NCBI RefSeq assembly: GCF_040412425.1
Contig: NC_089753.1
Location: 37,808,913 to 37,872,912, forward strand
DNA: 64,000 bases
Source of the DNA: Macrobrachium rosenbergii
Lineage: Eukaryota > Arthropoda > Malacostraca > Decapoda > Palaemonidae
Reading direction: 5' to 3'
Below are positions 22,001 to 34,340 of the stretch, one piece after another (position 1 is the stretch's first letter; the number at the start of each line of letters is the position of its first letter). Below the pieces are notes generated by a model, which had not been told where the DNA came from, ran no database searches, and was given only the letters and a program-made list of their open reading frames with translations. A program made the position numbers and the translations under genes.

Positions 22001-24516
22001 GTCATTTTAAAAATTATTACAGAATATATTATGTAAATAAATGCTCTGCCTTTCTGTGTCTCATGAAAGCTAATTTTGATTTGTGGGAATAGTCAGTGTG
22101 CTTTTTATGGATCTAATGAATAATGAAAAAACAGAATTTTACTTAGACTGTATATAAATTGTGCAAATAAAGAAATAAGAATTATCATTTGCCATACACA
22201 GTTAATGGGGTTACCCTCTAGTTAAGGTTACTCACCAAAAAAAAGCCCTAAATACTTAATACAGTACTCCAATATATAGCCAACATTTCATATATCAGGG
22301 AAGCATGGCACAAGTAAAATAAGAGGTCTGTTAATTTTGGGTGCACTCTGGATTTTCTTTATCACCTAATGAGGAAATTATTCTTACATCTTGTATAATC
22401 AGATTATACTCATCGTTTGGTGATGCAGTAGGACAACAGTTCCTCACTTGTAATCGACTCCTAAATCATCACCCATTTTCATTTTTGTTTCATTGCCATT
22501 GATAATTTTACAAGTCCTCGGGCTGATTTTTGTTGCTCTTTCCACAAGTTATTTTGTTTGATTTCTTAACAATATACAAACATTAACTTGTAGTCAAAGT
22601 TAGGTGTTGGTATTAAATCAACTTTTTCTAATATAGATATTTGAATATAGCTCAAGTTTTTGCAACATGCAGGGGCTAAAAATATGCTACTGTTGAATTT
22701 TATTTTTTACCCATATTCATCATAATTAACCTTGTAGAGCATATATCCAATAAAATACTTGAGCCTTTAGTCTTATGGCTGGAAAACAGCAATTCATGTG
22801 CAGCAGTTAAAAAACCATGTCTTTGCTACTTTCTGGGGTACTGTTTTTATTTGGTCAGTGCTACTGTACTGAGGTAAACAAGAAAGCCCTACAAAGAAAA
22901 GAAGTACACAGGTAGCCAATTTCAACTTGAAAAATGTGCCGAGCAGTACTCCCACCCATCAAAACAAGCAAAAATTTAAGTATGTGGTCCTCTTATGTAT
23001 AGAACCACCTTTAGGATAGCAAGCGGGTATAAGCCTCGGCCTCAGTTACTGGAGGTTTGGACATCATGACCAGGCTAAGCACTGTGGAAAAGTTTGACAG
23101 ATATGCTCTCTCCCTCACTTCAGGTAGTCAGACTATTAGTTAAAACTTATCAAGTAGTTACTCGTCTGCCCTGGCAATACTGTTATCTAAGGAAAGGAAA
23201 GAGGGAAGCAAGCAAAAACACTTGGTGGTTTGGGTAAAGTATCAGAACTATGGGAAAAATTTTATCCAGGTTCCAGTTTATTTATGTTGACATCTGTCAC
23301 CTGAAGAGGTTAAAGGTCTTGGAAGGAGTAAAAGTGTCAAAACAGTAAATAAAGTACTACTGTGAATGAAATAAGAAAGTATGGATTATGTGTTAGTGCC
23401 TGGCCTTTGCGTCTACAAAATTGTTTACTGCCGCAGATATTTTAAACAGCCATATAAAAGTGAAAGTAACCTCTACTTTAAATGGGAGGCTGTATATTTC
23501 ACAATTAAATTCAGTTCAAAGTAGTTCTATTTCATGAATGTGTTTTTCATTCAATATTCACAGTTACTAATGTCATTTTTTTCTTTCAGTGCAACTTAAG
23601 CACAGAGTGCGAGTTCATGGACCAATTGGAGGATACTTACTACGACACTCTACAGAGCCGCCTCTTCCAGGGACGGTACATTGCCATTGCCACAAATGGA
23701 AGAATCAAGCGAGCACGACGTTTAAATGGCCCCTTAGGAAAGGAGCACTTTTTTCTCTCTCGAAAAGTGAAATTGGAGGATGTGCACCGTATAATTGAAC
23801 AGTACCACAGACGTCTTGAAACACGGCCTCCTCAGCGTTGTGCATGCTACAATATGACATCAGGTAGCAGTAGTGGAGGAGGACATGCATGTACTGTACC
23901 CACTCCACCAGTAACAGTTGAGCCTGTGACCACACAACCTACTACTGTGCGTCCTTCCCGATGTAAAACTGTCAAACGTGGTAAGAAGTGTAGAAAACGG
24001 CCAAAATGTAAATCTAAGAAATGCCGGAAGAGAAAAAAGCATAGAAAGAAAACTAAAAGAGGTCGCAGGAAAAAAGAAAAAGGACAGGAAGTGACAACAA
24101 CACCTGCATCAGTTCAGGTCAGGGACGTACCAAGAAGAAGAAAGTTAGAAGTTAAGGGAGGTAATTCTAGAGTTAGACACCAACAGACATACCAGTATAG
24201 AGAAGGTCTACAAAGACCAATAACGGGATCTGTCCCTACAAATGCATCTCTTCAGACAAGAAGACCACGACGTCAGCATCTGCACATGTATCCCTCTCCC
24301 TTTCTAACAACTCCAACTCCTTCCTCACATAGTACTCTGAGGCTAACCAGTAATACAAGGCGGCCGAGGCTGGGTACCATAACAACTACCCCATCTCTGC
24401 CCTTTCCCTCTGCGCCCTCGTCCGCCCACCCATACCGTGCCCACCACGCCCATAACGCGAGACGGCAGCGGAGACCACGGGGGCCGCTCAAATCTCCCAC
24501 CTCAGTTACTGCTTAG
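14525..24516 (+). CDS. Fibroblast growth factor, last two coding exons (partial gene)
   Basis: Joined exons 14525-14628 and 23590-24516 encode the C-terminal two thirds of an FGF core (beta-trefoil) plus a long tail. FGFs are secreted ligands of receptor tyrosine kinases that need heparan sulphate as co-receptor. The signature GLYLCMNNRGKLYAS spans the end of the first exon. The second exon continues with STECEFMDQLEDTYYDTLQS and HFFLSRKV, the usual last strands of the core. Phases agree: two bases complete a split codon at the first acceptor, and the intron is phase 0. The core looks nearest to the FGF8/17/18 type or to arthropod branchless-like FGFs; I cannot choose. The N-terminus and signal peptide are not in the exons found. 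The tail is far longer than in vertebrate FGFs, which recalls the long tails of insect FGFs. Confidence 0.9.
16225..16300. repeat. (AT)n microsatellite
   Basis: Pure AT run of about 76 bp within the FGF intron. Confidence 0.95.
17053..17107. repeat. (GA)n microsatellite
   Basis: Pure GA run of about 55 bp. Shorter GA blocks follow at 17248-17274, 17355-17373 and 17401-17424, within sequence that repeats gaggtcg.ctga..gatgaaa. Confidence 0.9.
17229..17463. repeat. Compound GA minisatellite
   Basis: A unit of roughly 60 bp, made of a GA run, then ggtcgactg or ggtcgtctg, then aaagatgaaa and a purine run, recurs about four times with changes. It appears to be a higher-order repeat grown from the GA microsatellite. 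Confidence 0.55.
18950..19036. repeat. (TA)n microsatellite
   Basis: Pure TA run of about 87 bp, the longest in the window. Confidence 0.95.
23590..24516 (+). CDS. FGF terminal coding exon with long basic tail
   Basis: It begins after tttctttcag and runs 308 codons to TAG at 24514-24516. Residues 1-60 of the exon finish the FGF core, with the conserved Cys in TECEF and the HFFLSRKV strand. Residues 61-90 form a short helical-looking linker ending in CACYNMT, with an N-glycosylation sequon. Residues about 101-122 are Thr/Pro/Val rich. Residues 124-164 (23959-24081) are almost all Lys, Arg and Cys with several dibasic sites. From about 165 to the end it is Arg, Pro, Ser and Thr rich with mucin-like TTP and PSAP stretches. 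The tail plausibly binds heparan sulphate or is cleaved by furin-type proteases; this is inference from composition. Confidence 0.9.
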   Translation, partial: CNLSTECEFMDQLEDTYYDTLQSRLFQGRYIAIATNGRIKRARRLNGPLGKEHFFLSRKVKLEDVHRIIEQYHRRLETRPPQRCACYNMTSGSSSGGGHACTVPTPPVTVEPVTTQPTTVRPSRCKTVKRGKKCRKRPKCKSKKCRKRKKHRKKTKRGRRKKEKGQEVTTTPASVQVRDVPRRRKLEVKGGNSRVRHQQTYQYREGLQRPITGSVPTNASLQTRRPRRQHLHMYPSPFLTTPTPSSHSTLRLTSNTRRPRLGTITTTPSLPFPSAPSSAHPYRAHHAHNARRQRRPRGPLKSPTSVTA

Positions 24517-24832
24517 TGTATATATTTCAGCGACACCATTTGTCATGTATATAATCGTAAATAATATATGTAAATACACAGAAATTCGACATATGAACAA
24601 GGTCCATAAGAAGGGGACTTAATTTATTTGATTTTATTTATTACTGAAAGTAAAATTGTTTGCCCCCGGATCAACGGTCCGCTACAATGTATGCGCTTGT
24701 CAATCTTAGTCAGTACGTGAGGAGTGGAAGTGTGTGACTTAACTATATGTGCAGGTTGCGATGCAGCCGAGAGAATGGTGCTACCTTATCCTACCACGTG
24801 CCATACACTCACCATATTGCAAACTGAATATA

Positions 24833-24838
24833 AATAAA
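24833..24838 (+). promoter_or_regulatory. Candidate poly(A) signal of the FGF gene
   Basis: Canonical AATAAA 317 bp after the FGF stop codon, followed by T/G-containing sequence within 20-40 bp. It would give a 3' UTR of about 340 bases. Other signals further on are possible. Confidence 0.5.
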
Positions 24839-27800
24839 GCTTGAAAATGTTTATTGATATATAAAACATATCAGTGTCCTAGGTCAGTCATGTGACATAT
24901 ATAACCTAAACTCCCGGTTCAGTATGATGATATTTGTGCCATAAGAAGCGATTCATGTGTGGAAATTGAAAAAAACTATGTAGGCTGACAGATTACCATT
25001 AGTTTGAAAGCTAGACTTATGTGGTATCTTAAACTTTGTGAAATGTAATTTTATAAGAATGTGTTACATGAAAAGGACACAGACATTTCTTTATCTGGAC
25101 CTTCACTTACACTGAAGGTTCTTCAGTCAACCAGTGACAAAGTACTGGTAAACTCAGATTTGCAGATTCTTTTTCTTAGCTTTTTGGAGTGGGGTAAAGT
25201 ATTTTGGAGAATATCAGTTTCAGTTTTTTTTAATTAGTGAAAAGAAAATTATACTAAAATCTTTAAGAGCTCAAATCAAGATTTCTTAAAACCCAGTGTA
25301 TTTATATAGAGGATTGTCAGTGACTAAAATGTTTAAATACCAGTACGAGTGAAGTTTTCAAAATATTGTTTCATGGAAAATAAGAAAAAATGTGAAATGT
25401 TAGTTTTGGCAGCCCTTGTTGGTATAACGGTTTATTGATGAAATGTCACAGTACATGGCAAAACAACGTACGAACAGTAATTCTGTGAATGGTATCTCAA
25501 ATTAGTTGCCTCATTTAAGCTTATAACAAAAGAAACTGCAAGTCTGGCTAAGACCAAGCCTCTTTGTTGATTCTGTTGCTCATGGTGCAACTCTCCAGAG
25601 TAGCTATCAAGTCACTCTTGGTCAGAGTTGCACAGTCTGGAGGCTATTTGCTCACTTGGCATTCATACCACGCCTGATGAGGCCAATCACACCAGGTATG
25701 GTGGTTGTTTTTCCCAGGAGTTGCCTCACTTCATGGGAAGCATGCAAGGAGTTCATAGAAGCCTCGTTGCTAATGCTGTGTGGTTCTAAAGATGAAGTGG
25801 TAGACATAAAAAAAGGTACCCATGATGTGTGTTAAAGTCTATAGTTTGTTGCAACTTATGTAATAAATCTAGCTAGTAACAAGATCTTTGATGCTACCCC
25901 AGCACACAGCTACAGTACCCTCACAACCGCCCAGGTGCTGGTGTTGTCACTACCAAATGGCAGAGCAGTCTGTTGGTCACTCTCCTGCCGTTAGTAGTTG
26001 CCTGGATCGTCCCTCTTCCAGTCTAGTCATATGTGTCTCTTGAGGGCCGTTCTGGATCATGCAGAACGTCAACTGCAACCCCCATTCTACTGCTTTCTGT
26101 ACAGATATTATCATAAATATATTCTGGTTGGTAATGTATTTAAAGGATTTTATGTAGAGGAGCTATTTCGTAACAAAAGTGTTGCTGATGTTACCAATAG
26201 TTTACAACTGTTGTCACTTAGGTGTTGTCATGATATAACCTACACAAAATGTGTTAGCAATAGTCTCCACATACAAACATTAAGTAACACTGCAAGGGTA
26301 GTTGTAAGATCAAGGTGTCATTGTGTGTATTAGATATCAAAGTCTCCAGAACTTTGTTCAGTTTTATTTCAAGTGTTTACATTGATTTAGAAAAAAAAAA
26401 AGTTTTCACTAACATATTTTCCATTACACAACACATTTCCTCGGTAATATTATTGCAATGAAAATAAAACAACACATTACTAATTCTCTTAACAACCTAC
26501 TTCCCATACATTAAAGGCTATCTTAATATATTACCAATAATTTATTTTCTCTTGCTTCTACACCGTATTTACAATAGAATACACAGATATTACAGAATAA
26601 TGGAACATTGACAACCAAGCTGATGCCATAAAATTTAAATTATGTCTGACCAGTAGTACTCTTTCAATCAATTCCTGACTTCAAGTTCTTCAAGTATTAC
26701 AAGCAGGAACTAATACTTATTATATAATACTAAGGTACTGTAAGACCTTTTAAATACATAACTTTGGTTAGAAAGTAAATGTATAAAAGTGGCCTGATTT
26801 TGGATTTTTCAAATTTTACCTATTTTTGCAATCACCTTGTCTTAACTTCACGTATATAGCCTATGTATAAAACAATCTCATTCTAATCAAGTGTTTGTGA
26901 GTTACTATCAAACTAGCAAATTAGATCCTCACCTTCTGATAGGCATACAAGTAGACAAAGTCTCGTAAATATAAGAGTAGCATGAATTACCAAATCCACT
27001 TAATTTTGCCTGCACATGAAAAACTGGCATAATGCACATTCCCTTAGGCTAGCAGACGTGCACCAATGCGTCGGGACTTTATGCCGAAAATCAGTTAGTA
27101 TACTTCCTGTTGTAGGCAGCAGAAGGCAGTGGAGTGGGGGTGTGAGTGAGTGCCTCTTCTGTGTTAATGCTGCTGCACAGCCAAATCCAATGCAAAGGTT
27201 ACTAGTAGCCTTGGCAAAGTAATTGCTAATATCCAAAGTTAACATGTAGGAAATGTGAATTTCATTAGAATGTATTTTAAACATTTCAGATATACTTAAT
27301 ATGTAGATATAGCCAATAAATCCCTGAGAAACCTTTTCTTTAATTAAAAAAAAATTAGGAGATATGTTTCCATTGGTATGCTTAATTTTTACCTAAAACA
27401 TTACTTACAGTATTATTCAAATTACAATAAGTGTTCTACAGTATAGTTCATAAACTGACTGTTATTGTTACTTATAATGTGTACAAGTGTAACAGTAGCT
27501 GAATGTAAACAAACTCTTGCAATGTGGTGGTAACCTTTTGCTGCCTCAACACCAATGCTCTTACTAGTGTATATTTTCATAGGTATTCCAGGAAACCAAC
27601 CCTGACTATGCATGTGCAGTATGAAATTTCAGGAGGCATTAACAGCAGATCAGTTGGCGTTCTCTTCAAATTACTGTTTCCCTGCATGTAGATATGTCAA
27701 AGATGATGGCAAATAAATGGTATTTTTATCATCGCAGTTTTTCTCATTACTCCCACATAGTCAAGGTATTTTTTTATGAAAATTCTTTACTGTTATAGGT

Positions 27801-30800
27801 ATGTTCTTGTGAATGGTTTTCACAATTACAAATATATTCTTATAAATGAACTTTCCTATCTTGCTCTTTGATATGTAAATAAAAAAGTTGCATGCAAAAT
27901 GGAAATACGCTCAACACAATAGCAGTATTTTTCCACAAAACCCAAAATTCAGACCACATTCTTAGTCATTACTATACATCTGGCTCTAATTACAACACCA
28001 CATCAAAAATATTGTTCTTCAGGAACAAGTGGCATGAATGAAAACACAGTATCCCAGTCAGCATTTAGACAATAAGTTGTAGAGTTTATGGGTTAACAAA
28101 AACTACACAGACATTAGCATTAACAGCTGAATGACGCTGGGCTTCTCCCAACAGGTGAGTAGTATTCAGACAGTGGATGCACAACATACACAGGAAGTAC
28201 CCCCCTTAACTTGGCAGCAAAGGTCAAACTGGACCCAGATGCACTACTATTTGTTTTTTTTCATCTATTACCTTTCAATTTTTCCAGCCTAATCAAAATT
28301 TTCAGTCCAATTATTGCCCCTCATCTATGATCAAATCCTCAAGGCCAAGTGTACCATGAACAGCATGCAAGACACTATATAATTTTCTCCACAGCATCCT
28401 CCTGTGCCCCAGGTCCATTTATTTGTCTTTTGCAATGACTAATGATCTGTTTCCATTGTTTTCATTGGTTTATCACTTTTCAATTTTTCCTATATTGTAA
28501 TTTTTTCTTTCAATTAACAAAAAACCTTTTATCCAGCCATCAGCCTTAAAATCTGGCTCACTGGCATGAACTACTCGATAACAACAAACAACAACCAGAA
28601 AACTTTGAAATAAAAAATACTGTACAAGTAACACACCCATCAGTTTGTGTAGATTACAGTGTATATACACTTCTGAGCCATTGCAAACTTTCCTAATATA
28701 CTTCAACTACTCACAGCTTCAAATTTTGTACTGTTTTTGTGAAACTTTTTCATATTTGATTTCAAGCTTGTCTACTTATAAGGCACATCAAAGTATGCTG
28801 AGCATCCACTGTGATCCATGACCAAAAGATACATTCATTCAATTGTGATTCTACTTTTCTGTGTATGCTGTACCAAAATCCTATGCAACCAACGTCATCA
28901 AGCTATGCGACCCACTACTGAACACAGAAACTGAAATGAGTCCCATAGAATTTGTTCAGGAGGAACCTGCATGCAACATCTTAATTCCTAAACTTGCCAG
29001 GTGAGTAATAAAACCCACAACCATCCACTGAAAACTTTGCATACAAACCACTCAACTGTCCTGAGTGCCTCATGATGACGTTCAATTTCTGTACCTTAGT
29101 AGCCATTGTAATTTTATCAGAAACAATTCTTTTTCCAACATCATTCTGATGTGTTGCCACATCAGAGACGTATAATGACAATGCAAACGTTGTTGCCAAT
29201 AAAATAGCAGGAATGAAAACATTTCCGAGATCACTTGCTAATCTATAGTTTAAGCCAAAAGCCCTACAACATGGTGACACACTCAAAGAAAGACTCTAAG
29301 TAGTTGAAGGTGAATCTCTTACAATTTCTTGTCTCAGCAAGTAATGTAAAGACAAGCAAGTAGATGTGAATGAACAGAAAGACAAGAGACTATGAAATGT
29401 AAGATAAGAGCTTCAAAAAATTGTCCTACAAAAAATTACATTCAACCAATTTATACAGCGCCTACCCTAACCTCTAGTAGAGGCCCACAAACTCCTTTAC
29501 TTAAAGACAACCATACATAGCTGTAATGAAGGTGATGCTATGACCACTAAGTCATTCAAAAATGGCACTGCTATATCACCCTCACATAAATACTTTGCAA
29601 CAACCAATACACAGACTTTTAGTGTTTTGAGATATGGAAAGATTTTAAAGATTTCCAGTTGCATCAACTTGCAGAACCTACTTTACAAAATTTGATATTT
29701 ATTCACAAACAAGCATCCAGAGAGAAGCGTGAAGCCATTTGCTGATAAATCTATCTCAGCAAATACTGTACTAACAGTAAAACACCACTTTTCCTTTTAA
29801 TAAAAAATGATGAATGAAGTCTTAAGGAGGCAATATAAATACTTTACAGTCCCTTTTGATTACAAAATTTCATTACTTAAAAGTCTACCTTTGAAAACTG
29901 CCTGGTATTGAATCATGACTAATCCCAAATCCCTTACTGAGAAAATGACTATGTACAGACACTGAAATCTTTATCTTTATGAATTTACAAATTACTGTGA
30001 AACTTAAAACACACCATCCACCACTAACAGAAACAAAAGTGCACATCCTAGAAATAAAACGCTTTATCATATGAATACATCAACTACAGTACTTGAAGAC
30101 AAGTCTTACACTGATATATGAAAATATTGTCTTACAATTTCCACATACAAAAATTCATGAGAACGTTTCTTTCTACCAGCAAACAATAATTGTCAAGACT
30201 ATCCCACGATGATTCAACAAGATTTGTATCTGAACTTTAGCTTTAGCACTTTACTACACTGCCGTATCAGTAAAAGCTGCTCCTGGTGTCAAACTATTAC
30301 AAAGATCTGTGACTCAAGACAGAAATGGCAAATAACTGCTAGCATCTACAAGCTAAAAGGCATTTTGTCAGTAAAAACAACTCTGCAAGGCAAGAGGTTG
30401 CACAAGGTTTCTAGAAATTTCATTAAAAACTGTAATCAGAGTTTGTGGGATTTGCTCAAATTCTTTTCACAGCTGAAAAAGTTCAGACAAGCCTCAATTT
30501 CAATAAGCCCCAACATTGTTTTAAAATTCATGACATGATGCAGCACAAAAAATTCCATGGATTATATACTGTATACTTAACATAAAATGCCCAGCAGAAA
30601 AAATTCTTCAAGATTCAGGGGGTCATATCTGACCTATAATTAAAATGTTTACATAATTTCTGTTTCAAGCACTTTTTTTCTAATTAAATTATTAAAACAT
30701 GAATAAGTAAAAATGGTCTCTCTGACATTAAAGCAAACTGCTTCATCATTATTAATAATGATGATATAATAAAACATACCATCAACGGCATCTCTACATG

Positions 30801-33740
30801 TACATCATAACATTAAGTACACAAAAGATATGCTGGACATCTCATGATTATTTGTTAATGCACAACTACAGTCTATTGTTTCTAGTGCCAAGCAATAACT
30901 GTAAGTTCCACTTTACTGAAGCCTAATGCAATATTACCAGGGTCTGACATGGTCTTTCCTGACAACATGCTTCAACTCTACTGTGCTACTCATTCTACCT
31001 GAACTAAGACCTGTTAATAACAAGTTTTTTCAGTTCCCTACCCAACATCAGTACTTGTACAGCTCTATGTGGTATAAAAGTCCAAGAAAAATATATCAGT
31101 TTCTTTATGGTGCTAAGCAGTCAGATGGACAATGACACCTTACTTCATGGATAAAAAGAATACATCTCAGCAAGGGCTTCAATGCAATTATGGACTAAAT
31201 ATTTCCTAATATAATGGATGCAAAGGCCTCAGACTCCCTCTAAGCAATAAGGAAAACTAGTTGCATGAAATGTTTATGTTCCATGTCACAATAAAAGTAT
31301 CTCCTTCAAGTAATGAACTACATCAACTAGATTGGTCCTACAGAAATGTGATACAGGAATTCTATCCTGCTTTAAATCCAGACAATATCTCATATATATA
31401 TGAAAAGATGGAAATTTTCTCCCTTCTATAACCTGAAAAAACATCTACATGCCTCTCAGTTTCATGTAAGCTGCAACATTTCACAAGCATAAATAAAACC
31501 CTTTCACAATCCACTGGATCCAAACAGACTAGACAATATTAGTAATGTATGAGCAAAAAAAAAAAGTTGCCTTATCGTATGATAATAAATCTAAATTCTT
31601 TATATAGAGGAAAAAGCTGTGTTCATACAAAGATAACTTTATCTACTGACACCATGAATCAAAATTCATCACCAAGGTTAAAAGTACAATAAAGTAAACA
31701 AAACAATTTACTTTTACGTTTCACTCTTAGCCAAGAATACCTCAGTGTGGGACATGTGGTGCGAATTTATCCTTTCAATCGAAATGGAAGATCCTGATCA
31801 CCAGTAGTCTCAATTTCAAAAAGTAATATAAAGCTACTTGATGTATTAAGCCATTCCTTTACTTAATAGTTTCATCAAGATTAACATCATAGCTCTTAAT
31901 CCAAGTTCAGTATCCTTCCCTGCATTCTAAAAACAACCAAGGTAAACTGGAAAGAAGTACAGAGATTTTATAAAAGAAAATAATTTACAGTAAAAACTTA
32001 GGCCAGGTTTACAAAAGACTTGGGACAAATTGCATGCAGCTGGAAGACTACTTTATACAAAGTGAAAAATCCAAGTTTTAGATGAGAAAACTTATCCGTA
32101 ATTAATATGAAATTAATTTATCCATGTTTACTCACAACCCAGCCTTTTAACAACAGACACCACATACCATCATCAGTAACACTTAGTTTCATTTTTGTCA
32201 TAATGACAAAGCTGTATCTACTTCACTAACACCATTTTTACTGCAGTGTATCCTCATTCCACTGAGGCCATCAGCTAAATCCACCAAACTTATGAAACAA
32301 TCCTTTGTAAGTGAGAAAACTATCGTAAGGAGGACCACCATCCAAATTTAAAAGTTTGGTCTGCATAGAATTACTAATCCAAATCAAAGTATATGCACAT
32401 AAACAATACATGCATAATCAAGAGCCAAAAGCAAGCAGATCTATATGGTACAAGAAAATACCAGCAAATAACACACTGACCCACAATAAACAAATCAACA
32501 ATTAAAAATTTATTAAACTGAAACCAGGTCAAACTTAAAGAAAGTGCACAAGAAAAAATCAACTTATATTAAAGATACTGAGAACATTAACTGGAGTATG
32601 TCTGTTACTTAACACTTAAAACAGACATTTTTTACTGTGCAGACCAGTGTGTATCTAATTAAGCAAAACTTCTTATATCTGAAAATACAATATATCTTAT
32701 ATTTGAAAATCTAATAATTTTGAAGGAATAACAAGGCATTTCTACGCTATCAGTAATAACACCATTGAGAAAACTACAGTCCATTAGTACAACTGTAGTT
32801 ACAATCTTCAATTCCAAAGAAAAAGAATCCTATATTTGAGAGAGAATGCAATTTTCTAACCAGTTTGTACCTCCAATCATTTGCTTATCACAAAAAGTTT
32901 TTTATAAAGCCACTTGGTATGAAATCTAAAAATAAGTTCAGCAACCTTTGCAAAGCTTTTGTGCCAGTTCCAAAATTCACAAAAAATGTATTGTTTAAAT
33001 TTTACCAAAAATATCACCCAGATGGTCACAGCTATTGTCATAAAACCATAAGAATCACTTTAATCAACATGTATTGTCTACTAAAGAATGGAAATGATTT
33101 AAAACTATATTAGTAAACATACAAAACAGAATAAAGGCAATAAAAACCTAAGTAAACAACAAATAGACCACCATCAAATGATTTGAAATTCACATTAACT
33201 TTATACATACAGTTTGTGGTTAAATCAGAAAGGAGATACGATGATCCGTAACAATGGAGTGAATGAGAGAAACTCTTCTCAATTGGGCACCAAACACATC
33301 AACAAGCAGGGAAACTTCTGTTGGAAAGAATAAAGAAATGAATATGAACCCAACTAACAAAAACATATAATACGAACGTCTTTCTTACAAACACATCAGT
33401 CATACATAGCCCTCAATGACAGTCTAAAACAGACAGAAAGGGAATACCTAACAGCAATAGCTCATGCACGTGCTTATGATCATCAGTAGATAGCAATTGT
33501 TCATCATTGTTTTGTTTAAACTGAACGTAATGGCAAGAATGAGGGGTTGGAAGGTGGACACTTTGTATGTGACTGAGGGTTGTATGGACAAATTTTATAA
33601 AAACTTGATTTTCTTTTCACAACAAACCTATCAATCACATAAAGCCTGAATTGTAATTTAAATGGCAGTGTGAGAAGTGAGTTCCAGATTTTGCTTGTTC
33701 TGCAACTGTCTCCACTAAAATCAATGAGTCAGTCAGATAA
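24839..33740. other. Unassigned AT-rich intergenic region
   Basis: Nearly 9 kb between the two convergent genes. Only short open frames with no family resemblance; no splice-phase-consistent exons seen on either strand. A 20-base perfect palindrome of CAT/AAT triplets lies at 30744-30763. Part may be long 3' UTR of either gene. In contrast to 1-19 kb, no long microsatellite occurs here. Confidence 0.45.
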
Positions 33741-34340
33741 CTCCCAACCTTGTGCCTGACCATTAGGTCCTGGGTGCCATCAGTAACAAAGACTGAGTAA
33801 TGACTTGTGGAGCTGTTACCAGATTAAAACACAAGGCAAGGAACTGAAATGCCTTCCCCTCCGGATGAAATAAAGGTGCTTCTGCCAGGCCTGCTGTACT
33901 CAGACATGGAGGTTCATGAGTGTCTGGAGGTGCCCTTTCCTGATAGGCTACCTTCAACATTCCACCATCTCTATCATGAATGGAGCAAGCTCACCTTCAT
34001 GATCAACCTCCAACACCTGAAAAACCCGAAACTGAAGACTTAAAAGCTGGGTAATCGCATCTTTCACTTCCTCGATCACCTGCTTCTCAATCATCAACTC
34101 CACTCTCCAAGGCTTTGAACCTCTCAGAGTTGCCATGATACACCTTACAATCCACTGGGTGCTACGTGGGGGTGGGGGATTATTTTCCTCCAGAAATGGA
34201 AGTCAGTACCCAATTCTGATCACGTCCACAATCTCTAGAATTTCAAGGGGCACGCCCCACTGGCAGAAAGATTATCCATAGTTGTGACTGCTTAATGTGC
34301 CTCCTCAGGCTGATGGTGTCTTGGGCTACTTTAGTCTGAA
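33740..34340 (-). pseudogene. Decayed DIRS-like reverse transcriptase relic
   Basis: On the minus strand, broken frames preserve pieces of a tyrosine-recombinase-type RT. A GY.LPF...PPPP-like N-terminal piece lies at about 34170-34250. A downstream piece at 33763-33960 contains FHPEGKAFQFLALCF and TAPQVI, which parallels the ALCFGLSTAPQVF block of DIRS RTs and the matching block of the element at 47-53 kb. Several stops and frameshifts interrupt it. It could instead be a Gypsy RT relic; the TAPQV block is shared in looser form. Confidence 0.45.

Larger units (their letters stand above)
14629..23589 (+). other. FGF intron (8,961 bp)
   Basis: Phase-0 GT-AG intron (gtaagt ... tttctttcag). It contains AT and GA microsatellites at 16225, 17053 and 18950, a cryptic TG/CG tract at 16021-16056, an interrupted GA field at 17229-17463, and a 28-bp tandem duplication at about 19863-19919. 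A short hairpin-rich segment lies at 18265-18345. The frame at 21609-21893 encodes 94 residues with no family I recognise, so I do not call it a gene. Confidence 0.85.

Noticed and set aside
30744..30763. Perfect 20-base palindrome
   Set aside because: Made only of CAT/AAT triplets in AT-rich DNA; likely chance.
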